64,000 nucleotides of DNA from Glutinoglossum americanum (Eukaryota; Ascomycota; Geoglossomycetes; Geoglossales; Geoglossaceae). Positions within the stretch are counted from its first letter, which is position 1; every line of letters starts with the position of its first letter. A program made the translations under genes and the position numbers. The stretch lies in contig JAGHQL010000033.1 in the NCBI GenBank assembly GCA_020080175.1, positions 1-64,000 on the forward strand, in the 5' to 3' direction. Positions 45,899-56,749 of the stretch are shown here, one piece after another. The notes beneath the pieces were generated by a model that was not told the origin of the DNA, did not search any database, and worked only from the letters and a program-made list of their open reading frames with translations.

Positions 45899-47773
45899 TT
45901 ACGTCCACTTGGCGCTCGATGACAACGTCCCATCAAGGACGACCATCATCCATGCTAGGTCTACAATCGCTGTCATCACACCCCAGTTGATTCGAAAGTA
46001 AACGCGATCAGAATAGAAGTTTCCGATGCATGAATAAATTACCAAAAAAAGACAAGTCAGGGAGTACAACCAATCGGGGAACGATGAGCCGATTAGCTGC
46101 CCGCGGCCCGCATTTCCCGGTGAGTGACTTTTAAGCTCAGAGGAGAGGACACGCCCGGGCATTAGAAACAGGGCAACCTTCATAGCTACAACGCTTCTGA
46201 GGGGGTCTGCTATCTTTCTGATAGCCCATCGTATAGGGCGACAAGGCATCGCCTTTGTAATGCCGGCCATCACTTTACCCAAAATGCACTTCTTGGCCGG
46301 GGGGATGACACTTCCGACCATCGGAGCAGTGACAGCCGCTGCTCCATATGCACTTGCTTCCAATGCGGTTGCAGCATCTCGACCCACAGAGTTCAGGATC
46401 CATGAAAGTCCACTTTGCTCGGTAATCACCGAGTTAGGAGCCACCACATGCCATGCTGGGGTATTTACCATCAACCAAAACACATCGAGCTGGCTTAGGG
46501 ACAGATTGGTGTCACCCAAGAAGGGTTGGACGCAGCTTAGGGACCGTGTGTAGTAGTAAAGCTGTTGCAGTGCGTTAGGCCGTGCTAGGATTGCTAGGTG
46601 ATGATATAGTCTACCCACGGTCGGGCTCTTGTCTGCTGCCTTGCTGCACCAAAAACGCGCTACCCTTGTCCAAACCTCTCGATCCTCAATGCAGTCGTCC
46701 TCGATAGCCATACGGTATCTTCCGAGGTCTCCGAGACATTCAATCCACGTATCCTCGAACGTAGGGACAGTTTCGTAGAGAAGAGCCATCATGGAGTATG
46801 CCGAGTAAATAAACGCCAGCATGTGCTCCAGGGAATCGGGCAATCGGTGACGGTGGAGTTCCAAGAAGGAGTGTATTCCATGTCTCCACATGCGGGCTGG
46901 CATTGCATACTTTGAGGCGAGTCGGCGAAGGGCAGGGCTGGCAGAGCGGTGTTGAGATGCAAGAAAGAAATCATGGTGTTCATGCAGGAGCGTCCGGTGG
47001 AGAGCAATCAGCGCCTGCCATTGTTCGTTGTTGAGTTTTGGTTGTTTACCGGGCCCAGCTTCCTGTGCGTCTCTTGCTTGCTTGTTGTCAACGTCGACGC
47101 ACTTTGCTTCGACCATAACTAGGCCCGCATAGATACCCTTGACCTCTGCGACGAGTTGTTCTTGGCTTATGGGCCGGGTCTCGGGTTGAAGCACCAGGCC
47201 AAGGTTTTTCTCAGAGTACACCTGTTCGCCATGAGGCTGAGTGGGGCTACCTACAAGAACAGAGCGACCCCCACCCTCCCGGGATTGTGGTGCGTGGACC
47301 TGGGCCGCTTGCTTTGGTGGGATGGCTGGGAACATATCCCTCGGCCGAATATCTTTCCGCCTCTGCGGCTCCTTCTTCGACCTAAAGACATGAGCTTGCT
47401 TATCATAGACGCGGGGTGCCATAGCTGCGGCTGCAGGTGCAAGGTTTGCGGGGTCTAGCCCCTTCACCACATCTGACCGGAGATTGGGATTGTCCGTGGT
47501 GGGGTTGAACAGGCGTTTGGAGCCTGAGGCTGGACGGGTCAGCTCCCCACCTCCCTCTCCCGGAATCGTTCGTATACTGTCGTCATCGTCTCTTGAACCC
47601 TCAGCAAATTCGGGATGATGTTGAGCAACATGAGTGAATAATTCATTCTCTCGATGAAATGCACGACGATCGAGACATTTCGGGCAGGACCATACTCTCG
47701 ATGAGGATCGTTTATAACTAATGAACCTATCATCAAGATTTGACGATGGTGGCTGCGTGTCTTTCACATCCAT
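45899..47773 (-). CDS. C2H2-finger / Est1-like / TM protein
   Basis: Intronless, 624 residues. N-terminus: a single C2H2-type finger C30-x2-C33-x14-H48-x4-H53 (WSCPKCLDRRAFH...HVAQHH). A disordered basic region follows, then from about 215 a helical domain. Its signature PARMWRHGIHSFLELHRHRL, MALLYETVPTFEDTWIECLG, YRMAIEDDCIEDREVWTRVA and SPTVGRLYHHLAILARPNAL is that of the Est1/SMG5-7 TPR-like DNA/RNA-binding domain (PF10373-type) found in many Pezizomycotina. After QQLYYYTRSLSCVQPFLG there is a Gly/Ala/Pro stretch and a C-terminus with TM-like segments (LYSLTCLFLVIYSCIGNFYS, WGVMTAIVDLAWMMVVLDG). A membrane-tethered Est1-like protein differs from the nuclear telomere/NMD roles of the family; in filamentous ascomycetes this architecture is lineage-specific and of unknown function. 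A decayed copy of its 5' end lies just upstream at 48.2 kb. Confidence 0.75.
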   Translation of the reverse strand: MDVKDTQPPSSNLDDRFISYKRSSSRVWSCPKCLDRRAFHRENELFTHVAQHHPEFAEGSRDDDDSIRTIPGEGGGELTRPASGSKRLFNPTTDNPNLRSDVVKGLDPANLAPAAAAMAPRVYDKQAHVFRSKKEPQRRKDIRPRDMFPAIPPKQAAQVHAPQSREGGGRSVLVGSPTQPHGEQVYSEKNLGLVLQPETRPISQEQLVAEVKGIYAGLVMVEAKCVDVDNKQARDAQEAGPGKQPKLNNEQWQALIALHRTLLHEHHDFFLASQHRSASPALRRLASKYAMPARMWRHGIHSFLELHRHRLPDSLEHMLAFIYSAYSMMALLYETVPTFEDTWIECLGDLGRYRMAIEDDCIEDREVWTRVARFWCSKAADKSPTVGRLYHHLAILARPNALQQLYYYTRSLSCVQPFLGDTNLSLSQLDVFWLMVNTPAWHVVAPNSVITEQSGLSWILNSVGRDAATALEASAYGAAAVTAPMVGSVIPPAKKCILGKVMAGITKAMPCRPIRWAIRKIADPLRSVVAMKVALFLMPGRVLSSELKSHSPGNAGRGQLIGSSFPDWLYSLTCLFLVIYSCIGNFYSDRVYFRINWGVMTAIVDLAWMMVVLDGTLSSSAKWT

Positions 47774-49086
47774 CTGCTAGGATCATCCGTCAGCTCGCGA
47801 CCGGTAACAAATTTTCTAATCTGCTCATATGTTAGGGGGAAAACTATACTGCGAGGCTCAAGAGAGCACTGTTGTGATTGGTTGAAATATAAGTGAATTT
47901 GTTGTTATATATTTGCGGTAACAAAGATGAAGTCTAGCAGGACACCTTTTTGTAGCGCAGCAGCCTAGAGCCTCCTCCAAACACGGTAAAGGCAAGGCGA
48001 ACCGCCAAGAGTTTGTGATGCGGCTGCTTTTAAGTTGGGGTCATGCTGCCTGAAACCCGCAATCACCGGCTGAGCGTCACCTCCCTATCAGGAGAGCGAA
48101 GCTTATTGGATGGATCAGAGGGCGAGTCCTGGTCCTGACTGAGAGAAAGCTTTTCCATACCGCTGATTTCTTTGTGCTGTTGGCGTGGCCGAGGAGCGGC
48201 GGGGATTTTTCCAGCGAACCTAACGTCGAGATTTGACAACGTTGGCTGCGTGTCTTTCACGTCAATCTGCTATGATTATCCGTTAGCTCGCGATCGACGG
48301 TCATTCTTCTAATCGCGGTATATCACTGGGAAAAACAACTATATCCGCCCGGCTCAAATCGGTACGGCGATGCTGCGATTTACTGAGTTGGTTTCCGTGT
48401 GTGTTGGGTATAAATTCCCCTCAGGATCGAGAGGGGGCTGGCAACTTATCTGCCAGGCTGAGTGCAGTGACACTCCGGGTTTAGTGCGAATAAGCTAAGA
48501 GACCTAACAAGCCAACGCTACTTTTAATACCTCACGGACTGGCACCCCTCTCAGGATTCAGGAAGAAGGTCCTTCCATACGTTTGTTGGTTCTTCCGAGT
48601 GTCCGGAGCATAGGCGAACAGCGCCAAGAAAACCTAACGAGGACACTCGCAGCCGCTTTTATGGTCTTAAAGTCCAATTCGACTTGCGTCTGCGCCGAGG
48701 GCAGCCGTTGTTAACTTTCGCCCGAGTAAAAGCGCCAACATCCCTGGAGTTAGGCGTCCAGTGATTACGCGTCAAGCAAATTTTCATCCACTCAGATGCA
48801 GTAGAGACCCCAGTAGTCACACCAATGAATTCTCATACTGGCCCACTTTTCGCCCACTTTCTAGCGGTGAAGTGTAGTGGGCAGCCTCACAAAGTTAGAG
48901 CCACAGGACGCCTTAGAGAAATCGCATTTAATCTCCCAACCACCTAGGCAAATACCAAACCCCATCACCACGGAAAAGCCGACCCTCGAAAGCTTCCAAA
49001 GAGGCATTCGACTAATCTCGACGCCGCCGCTTGCCAAGCACTCAACATTCCTCACACTAAACTTCACATATTTTTCGCCTCTCCAG
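47774..49086. other. Upstream region of Est1-like gene with a partial duplicate
   Basis: Contains the duplicated 5' fragment annotated below and otherwise anonymous DNA. The segment 48400-48870 holds no supported gene. The right end is promoter of the small membrane-protein gene. Confidence 0.5.
48063..48350 (-). pseudogene. Decayed tandem copy of the Est1-like gene 5' end
   Basis: Minus-strand sequence at about 48214-48350 is clearly homologous to 47724-47850 (start codon region and leader of the intact gene). Both share ggctgcgtgtctttcac, a tctgcta block and agctcgcga. The copy encodes DVKDTQPTLSNLDVRF against DVKDTQPPSSNLDDRF in the intact gene, but the ATG has become ATT. After about 18 codons it runs into unrelated sequence that remains open to 48063. 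Many differences are transitions. It is a broken tandem paralogue or a partial duplication including the promoter. Confidence 0.7.
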
Positions 49087-49801
49087 ATGGCAGAAGTCTT
49101 TGGTTTAGCTGCCGTTATAATAGCAATTTCTCCCATCATCAGCAACTACGACTACGATTCACCACATAATTTAACTGAAGCTCCGAGCTTGCACAGGTTC
49201 ACCGCTTCCTTCCTAGGAGAGATGTGTGGTGAAGATCAGAGGACAGGGTCCCTTTGTCACTCGATAAGAATCGCACGATCGTGGGAACAACCGGATTGGA
49301 TGAAAACAACATTACCGAGTATCATGAGATCACAGGTATACTGCCGAGTACTCCCTGCTATTCAGTTTTATGCTGACTTGTCTCAAGAAATGGTATTGCC
49401 GGGACTTCCAACCGCCAGACTTCCTGCGAGACCCTCCCGCTACAGTATTCGTAACTGCCAGTCTAGCTTTCGGCGTAGCGACAACGACCTTCCACTATCT
49501 CCACAGAGACGATGAGTTCCAAAATCGTTACCTGTTGGCGGGCCTAACCTGTGGCCTCCTGTTGGCAACGGTCTTGCCCGCACATCAACGTTCACTCATA
49601 CAGAATCTTCAAATATGTTTGCCGTGGTGCACCAGCCTGGCGTTAATATTAAGCGCACTGGCGCATAGGGTGCTCAGGCGACCCTGGAAGGGAAGGCAGA
49701 GCCCTAATAGGGTGGGGGTTGTGGATGATAAGAGGGAAATAGCTGCTGTAACTATGGGTGATAAGCGAGCAATATCTACTGTACAAGAAGCGATAAAGTG
49801 A
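49087..49801 (+). CDS. Small multi-TM protein (unknown)
   Basis: 220 residues, one phase-0 intron 49336-49387 (gtatac...tctcaag). ATG 49087 opens MAEVFGLAAVIIAISPIISN, a hydrophobic start resembling the helical N-terminal lead seen in many fungal accessory proteins. A soluble part follows (HRFTASFLGEMCGEDQR, IARSWEQPDW), then after the intron KWYCRDFQPPDFLRDPP and three TM-like segments (TVFVTASLAFGVATTTF, YLLAGLTCGLLLATVL, WCTSLALILSALAHRVL) and a charged tail. Family not recognised. A frame upstream of 49087 lacks an ATG. Confidence 0.55.
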
Positions 49802-52712
49802 AGAGGAGGGATGGAAGATTAGTGTTCAGCTTTTGTATCAGCACTCAAAACTATTGTCTTAGTGCCTTGGTGGCGTTGTTGGGAACCTACCATACGGCGA
49901 CAGCGCGAGTCGCACACGGTTTAACGCTAGCATGACCAGCCAGTCGACTGAACAAATGGAATTGGCGGTAAAGCTTGATGGTTGAGCAAGAGGATTCGGC
50001 TAATATACTATCACGCTGTACATACTGTAGTAAATCGATATTACTATATCTAACGAACTAGGCTGTCTAGGAGGATATGTGTGGAGTAGGGTAGAATACA
50101 ACTTGACTGATTAGAAATATGATGATCAAGAGAGTTAGAACACAAGGGATGGCAACACCAGCAGATGTTAACACGGAGAACAAGAACAGCGTTAGCACTG
50201 GCTCCCACAGGCTGATCAGCGGCCTTGTTATTCTATATTATTCATGGCGAAACGGACCCGCGACTCGATCCACGACTAGGGGTCTATCTATCGGCTGCGT
50301 ATATCAATGCTGCCGCCACTGCAGCTCCAGAAAGCCAAGACGGCTGCATCACGACAGCCAAGCCATCTCTACACGCCAAGTTTCCAAGGGTGAATATCTA
50401 AGCTAGTTGAACGGATTGAGGAGCGCTAAACTCATGGCACTCTTAGGGTTGAACTCGGGCACCATTCCCTTGGAAGCTGCCAGAGATGCAACATATTAAA
50501 TTTGCCTTAAGGTGCGCCTAGAAAGGCATTCGCAGCTAGATCTCGCCGAAGTCAACCGGGAGAAGAGTTGGTCGGAAGCCTTCCAGGCCTGGCCAAACCC
50601 TTACTTCAAGACTGACTCATAAAGAAACCGGACGGTGGTACAATTGCTGCTGGAAGATGAAGACGCTTATTACCCCCTCCTTTCACCTCGAACCCTCAAT
50701 GCCCCCCAAACCAATGCGCCTTACTAGCTACTCACCAATACTGCCATTACACTCTTCTCTAAGACCAAGCCCAAACTATTTTCCAGTGAAATCATCTTAT
50801 CAAACAGATGTACTTTCTCCTCGACTACGAGGTTACTCTATCTAACTAACGCGCCAATATCAACTCTTGGCCAACCACTGCAACATCCACTCTATGCATC
50901 CCTTGAGGGACTGTCATTTGGTGAGCCAGTAGGGTGCGCCAGACACCCATCTACTACGAGCAGTCCATGTACATACGTTAGAGCAGTAGTCATAGAATTG
51001 AATTGGCTAATTACTTAGCTATTAAAACGAGCGGACCTGAGTGACCATACGCATGTATAATGTCAGTGAGGCGGTAGGTAAACAATCGGAAAAGAGGTAA
51101 GGATCAGCACCAATATATATTAGTAATCGGCAGTCTCATGCATCGGCGGCTAGGCATACTCTAATAATTCCCGTCGTTCATATTTATGTCGTGAGCTCGG
51201 TCAGAGCATCGGTCATTACATGCCCTCCGTTGACCGCAGGTGGATTACGTATCTCGTCTGGTTCGGGCCGGACGAGACGCGCAATCTACTCGCAATTGAC
51301 GAAAGGCTTTCTGAAATAGGCGCCGGCGACGACGTTTTGTGCATATTGGGAGCCCCCATTTCGCTTTAGGGTTGGCTTGAATCCGGCTTCGATGAGTATA
51401 ATAAGGTCCAAAGGGATCGCACGGCGCGAGTTCATCCAGACGCGTTCGGGTCAGTATGTTTTAGATTCATCTTTTCACCCAGAACTAGGCTATGATTTAG
51501 CGCGCCTGAGGTGGGGGTGGCTAGCGCCTGTCATGCCTTTGCCGCTTTTGTGGGCGTTCCATCGCTAATAGCCGCGCCACCCGCCGAGGCTTGCATTCTG
51601 CATTGAGACATCGGTTTCTTCTTTTCTAGAATGGTCATTCCTACTTAAGTCGATAACAATTGAAATCCATTAGCCTCTTGGGGCGGTGGGCCTAGCTGCC
51701 CTCCAACAGGAGATGCGCATGAACGCAAATTCCCCTACTCATCAGGTTAAGCCGCCGAGCTTAGAAAATAACAGCTTGTTTGGGAATCGATCTTCTCGAA
51801 CATTGTAGGGACTGACTAGTGTACTTACCCCATAGGAGGGTCGTGGTTGTCACAGTGTGTAAACATCTGGACGCCAGGGGGTCCATCTCCCCACCATAGC
51901 GTGTCAGATAACCCAGTCTTATGAGCAAAATCAGGGATAAATCAACAATCCAGAAAATGATGTTTTAGAAACACTACACCCAACCCCATCTCAGCCTCAT
52001 TACATACCCAAATGCACACCTTCTATGTCCTTATAAACTGTACCAAATTTCCTTGTATCCGAAGGACGGAATCGTCCTGAAGCTCTACGCCATTGTAAAA
52101 AGGACGCGAATGAAAAACTAGATTCACCAAGCGCAAATACGGATGGTAATGCCCTAGGAGCTAGGACGGGAAACCTATTCATATGGCGACGATAGGCTGC
52201 CAACTGAGAGCACAAACTCCCCGTATAAGAATACAAGTGTGGTGCAGGAATGAAAAAGAGCAGTTGGTATAATAAAAAAATACCCCTATGCGCTAGAAGC
52301 ATATGCACTTAAAGGAATTATACCTGCAGAAAGGGCTTTGGAAGGAAAGTAACCTACAACGCCATAAATTCTTAGCCTCTGTCTATAGTCTGCCCGATTT
52401 CTAGCCTTGCAGACTCCCGTCCGAGATGCCCATTCATTAGTGGTCATTTAGGTATCCCCTCAGCCTAACGCGCCCTTTGAAATTAGCCAACCATCAGGCT
52501 GGGAATAGAGTCTCACTACAGAGTCCTAGGGCCTGTCTCCACCTCTAATACACGAGATTGTCGTTTGGCAGACTTGATTCGGAAGCTAACTCAGCCACCC
52601 AAGGTCTCCCCTTTCTATCTCATTATAAGACATGTTTGAACCTTAGGCTGTGGATAGCCCTGAGTGACATACACTGAAAGGCTCTGACTCACAATACTAA
52701 TCCATTTACTGC
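49802..52712. other. Gene-free stretch (2.9 kb)
   Basis: No supported gene, repeat or RNA. Frames up to about 100 codons (50119-50406 plus, 52000-52308 minus) lack family features. Confidence 0.5.
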
Positions 52713-53727
52713 TTACCCCATCCCCGTGCCGAACATGATTCCGAGGAATGAACAACCAACCCAGATGATCGCATGCAGTAGCAGCTTAGGCGGGCAGTAT
52801 CTGCAGTTGGTGTTAGTGTTGTTGGATCGACAGTGTGTGGGTGTAGCCTTACAGTCCTCCGGCGAGCTGTACATAGCCAACCCAAAACAACCAAGTAGCC
52901 ATCCAGGATAGAGGAACCATGGCGACGCCCATAACAGACATAGTAAAATGCATTTTGTAGGCGACATGCCAGCTCGATGCCAAAACAGCAACCGTAACTA
53001 TTAAACCTAGCCCTAGGAGAGCACTCTGGCCGCATAGCCAGTACAAGGCGGCCGAATACATCATGTGTGCTCTACGGCCGGTAGGTCCTGGAAGGTTCCC
53101 GAGAATGTAGTATCCACGGGGCGCTGCGAAAGCGACGGTAGTACCCATGGTATATGCAGTGATGAGTTGGAGGACTATCTCGGCAATAAACTGGGAGAAA
53201 GCAAAAGTGCGCCATGCCCAATCCTTCTCGAACTTTTGTCCTGGAGATATCTGTGACTGAGAGCTGGTATTGTGCCCCTGATACATCTGATACGCGGCAT
53301 CCTTTCGTGCCCGGCGGTCGCGTGCCCCCGAGCAACAGTTGGGCATCCACGAGAAGGGAATGCCGAAGATCCAAGAAACCCGCGGACGAGCGGTAAAGAA
53401 CAGCGTGAGCTGCCAAATCGAGAACCCCTGTTCATAACCTGGAGTTCTCTTGATGACTAATGCGATGCAGGCGTTGGCAAGAAGCTGCAGACCAACCACG
53501 ACAATCCAGACCCATTTCCAGGAATTACTGTTCTTATGCCCGAAGAGCTTGCATGTAAGACATTTTGTCACCCTTCGGTGACCAACTGTGATGCTAAGGA
53601 ACCCGACGATGAGATTGACGATAGCGAAGGTGCCAAGGATGGCCGAAGGTGGCGGACAGGTAACCGCATTAGGATCAGTAGATCCCACGGACCAAGCCCA
53701 CGGAATATAGGCGGTTGGATCGTCCAT
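52713..53727 (-). CDS. Multi-pass membrane protein (about 7 TM, unknown)
   Basis: 320 residues, one intron 52801-52852 (52 bp, gtaagg...ctgcag on the minus strand) near the 3' end. Splicing it replaces the stop of the unspliced frame and adds LYCPPKLLLHAIIWVGCSFL and a final membrane segment ending at TAA 52713. TM-like segments in order: AILGTFAIVNLIVGFLSITVG, WVWIVVVGLQLLANACIALV, one near FSIWQLTLFFTARP, FIAEIVLQLITAYTMGTTVAF, YWLCGQSALLGLGLIVTVAV, VMGVAMVPLSWMATWLFWVG and the last. A charged loop with a Cys pair (KCLTCKLFGHKN) follows TM1, and WIFGIPFSWMPNCCSG lies midway. It resembles fungal polytopic proteins of unknown role. An additional 5' exon upstream of 53727 cannot be excluded. 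Confidence 0.65.
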
Positions 53728-56700
53728 TCTAGGGAGGGAAAACCACGGTTGGCGGGAAGCGACACGGTGTATGATCCCGGGTTGGCTCTCGTTGGTATGA
53801 CACCACGAATAGCTCTTGAGCTCCGAGCGCTTGATTGTGGTTGTATCTGCACAGAGTTAGTCGGAATCGCTCGACGATCGGAGAATGACTGTAGACTACC
53901 TCAGCAAGAAAGAGGATAAAGAGTCTAAGTCTTGAGTCTAAGGAACCCCGAGAAATAAGGAATGACGCGTTCGCGCCTTTATGAAAGAGCCATGCCTACG
54001 CTTCCTCATTCTATGCACAACCCTTTCCAGAACGGAAAGGCTGAAGAGAAGGCTCGCTGGTGCACCCAGCGGTGGCGACAAGAGCCGGCCAGAGCCGTCC
54101 TTCTCCATCCTGTGGTGGCGGGGTTGGTACTGCGACTGGAAAGGTGGCCTGATGCTCTATGCATACTGTATCGTTAAGAGTTACTCACATTGTAATACTA
54201 CGCCGCTTGCGGTCCAGGCAAAGTCTCGAGGCGCAGTGTGGTTGGATGACCTGACGATGTCTTGCTGCTCTAAACTTTCGACGAAACGCGGGGTCTAGAT
54301 GAGGGCCTTGGCGGGATTTTTCGACCTTCAGCCGCCGCCACAGAGCCAGCGAATTTTCCCATTCGACCTAGCTCTGCTTCTTTTAGTAAAGTGTCTTGCT
54401 TAGCCCCACCGCCGCTTTTCGAGATTCAGCCTCATCACAGGTTCTGGCCCAGTTAGAAAGAAACCCGAGAATAGACCGGCCCAGTCGCTAGATAGGCAGC
54501 TTGAACGCCTTTGACCATACTGGCTCGATGGTAAAGACCCCACCGAGGGTTTCGACATTCCCCCGCACCAAAAATAACATCTATCTTAATATGGGATATT
54601 AGTCAGAAACGTACAAAAACGGAGAAAATTTTACCATACCCCGTCACGGCCCTACATCTAGAGAAACACACCTGCACGAATTGCAAATTGTGGCTGTAGG
54701 ATTTGGAAGAGTGTGCTAGCGTGAGCCGTGAAATACACCATACTCTTGCTGCAAACGGCTCGTTATGTAGTGTCCCAGTGGCTGCTGATCTGCGTTTTCC
54801 CAGCATAGAAGGTATGAGCGTCATAGGCCCCATCAACTCGAGGGCCTATGGCCCCCACCATCCTCAGCTCCCAGTATTTCACGATATATGGAGCTACTGA
54901 AGCTGAGCGCCTGGTTTTTGGCTGCACGTCACAAGCCAGCTCTTGGAACACTACCGTGTAGCCGAAGTTTTTATACGCCATGCCTATCGACACGAGTTAC
55001 TCGAAACTCCGTGGACACAAGGTGTGAGTATTGAAATATTACCTGAAAATGCACCAAAACTGACTAACTTCGCAGCATCTCACGCACATGAACCCCACCC
55101 CACATCCCTATCACTTGGTGCTTGAACAAAGCCATACAAGGCTTTCAGCACATCGCACTAAATGAACTTTGAGCGATAACCGAGGCAGCGGCGACTTTTG
55201 GGGAGTGGGAAATGCCCTGGTTTTCACGTGGTTGTTATCTTCGACCCACAATCACTCCACCAAACCTGACGGAAATATTGTCTTACCAAACCTGATGGCA
55301 TGCGAAACCTAAAGTGATTTGTGAGGTCATTTGGAGCAAGCAGGAGGGAAACAGGATGAGTCAATTATCTTTATCACTAATAACCCGATGGTTGAGGTAT
55401 GTGCTCGCGTATGCCATCCGCCTTGGAGGTGTAGCACTATACCATAAGCTTCCACTCATTTTCGTGAAATTTTAGTGTGGTCGCTTTGCAAGTGCATCGA
55501 AACTCACGAGGTCCGACCCTACTACAGCCAGCATCACCCCTCCCAGTCAAAACTGAAACCCACTTCCGAGCTCAACCCTCCCCTCGAACGAAAACCACCG
55601 TTTCACATCTCTGGTGAAACAAAGATACCCAGTCTCCTTCCTTGCGAAACAGGATCCACCACCCCGCCAAACAGCGGAACAAACGGCATGGGAAACCTTA
55701 GTATCCAGAGACGGAGGGGGAAGGGTGCCGATAAAGCCATTGACGATCGAGTTGCTAGTTGAAACTGTTTCGGTACCCTTGCCTAAACAGAGCTATTCAC
55801 AAGAGGGATGGTATGTACGGAGAACCTATTGTAGGTTATGGCGATTCTCGCGGTATGGTGGAGGAGTTCGAGATGTATGACGTCACCAGACGTCGTTGCG
55901 AGGGCACGAATACGTGGGCACAGGTGTACGTAGAATCAATTCTATTGACTATGTAATGACTGCTGTAACGACTGGCTATTCTACATGGTGCATCCAGGCA
56001 CCTTATGTGTGTCTTCGGGGTCACGCCCCTCGGGCGCAAATAGGGGCAACCTAAAACACGTTGCTCCTATTCCGTGTTCCGGGTGCCGTGGCCCGCCTTC
56101 CTGCGACAACGCCACATTAATGCCGTTCCAGCGGCCGCGCAGCATACCCACAACAGAACCTTCGAGTTCCTACCCTCGCTCCAAGAATCTCCGGTGTCTT
56201 GCCTCCCAGAATCGTCAACTAGATCGGATTACTAACACGCTTCTACCAATTGCGAAATGCGGGTTTATGGACGTTACGGCGCCAACACCGGTCGTTCACT
56301 GTGGCGCGATATGCGCATAGACCTTGGCGCGATTTGGGGTAGATTTAGTGTTTCCCTCTTGCAAACCAGACAGGGCCGCAGACGTCATCCCCAGGGCTGA
56401 CTGCCCGTGGCAAGAATATTCTACGTGCTCTATAGGTGCCAGCCCCCCGCATGCTAGCGATGCTGCTCGACGATTCCAATGCTCTCGGATTCGGCGCGAG
56501 GGAGGAGTGTGGGATATAAAGAGTGGATGTCCATCTTCAATATTACCTCTCGCGCCTCGCAAATAAAACAAAAATAATTATCTAGTTACACCTTCGGCTG
56601 CTGTGCAGTCCATTATTTTCATATTCATTCCCTCTATCCCTTCTAGAAGAAGCGAGTTCATTTGCGCCATTTCAATAATAATCCTTTTGGTCTATAACGT

Positions 56701-56749
56701 TTCCAAGACACTGCAAAAACGCCTGTCGCAGTAGTATCTGTCTAGTATT
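53728..56749. other. Gene-free stretch (3 kb)
   Basis: Frames of 60-110 codons occur on both strands (for example 53981-54298, 55614-55880 plus; 56296-56571 minus) without family features. No repeats recognised. The right end holds the presumed promoter of the repeat-polyprotein gene. Confidence 0.5.
56515..56520 (+). promoter_or_regulatory. TATA box candidate (tataaa) of polyprotein gene
   Basis: tataaa within gggatataaagag, 230 bases before the ATG at 56750. Distance is on the long side for a fungal leader, but there is no competing gene on this strand. Confidence 0.4.
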
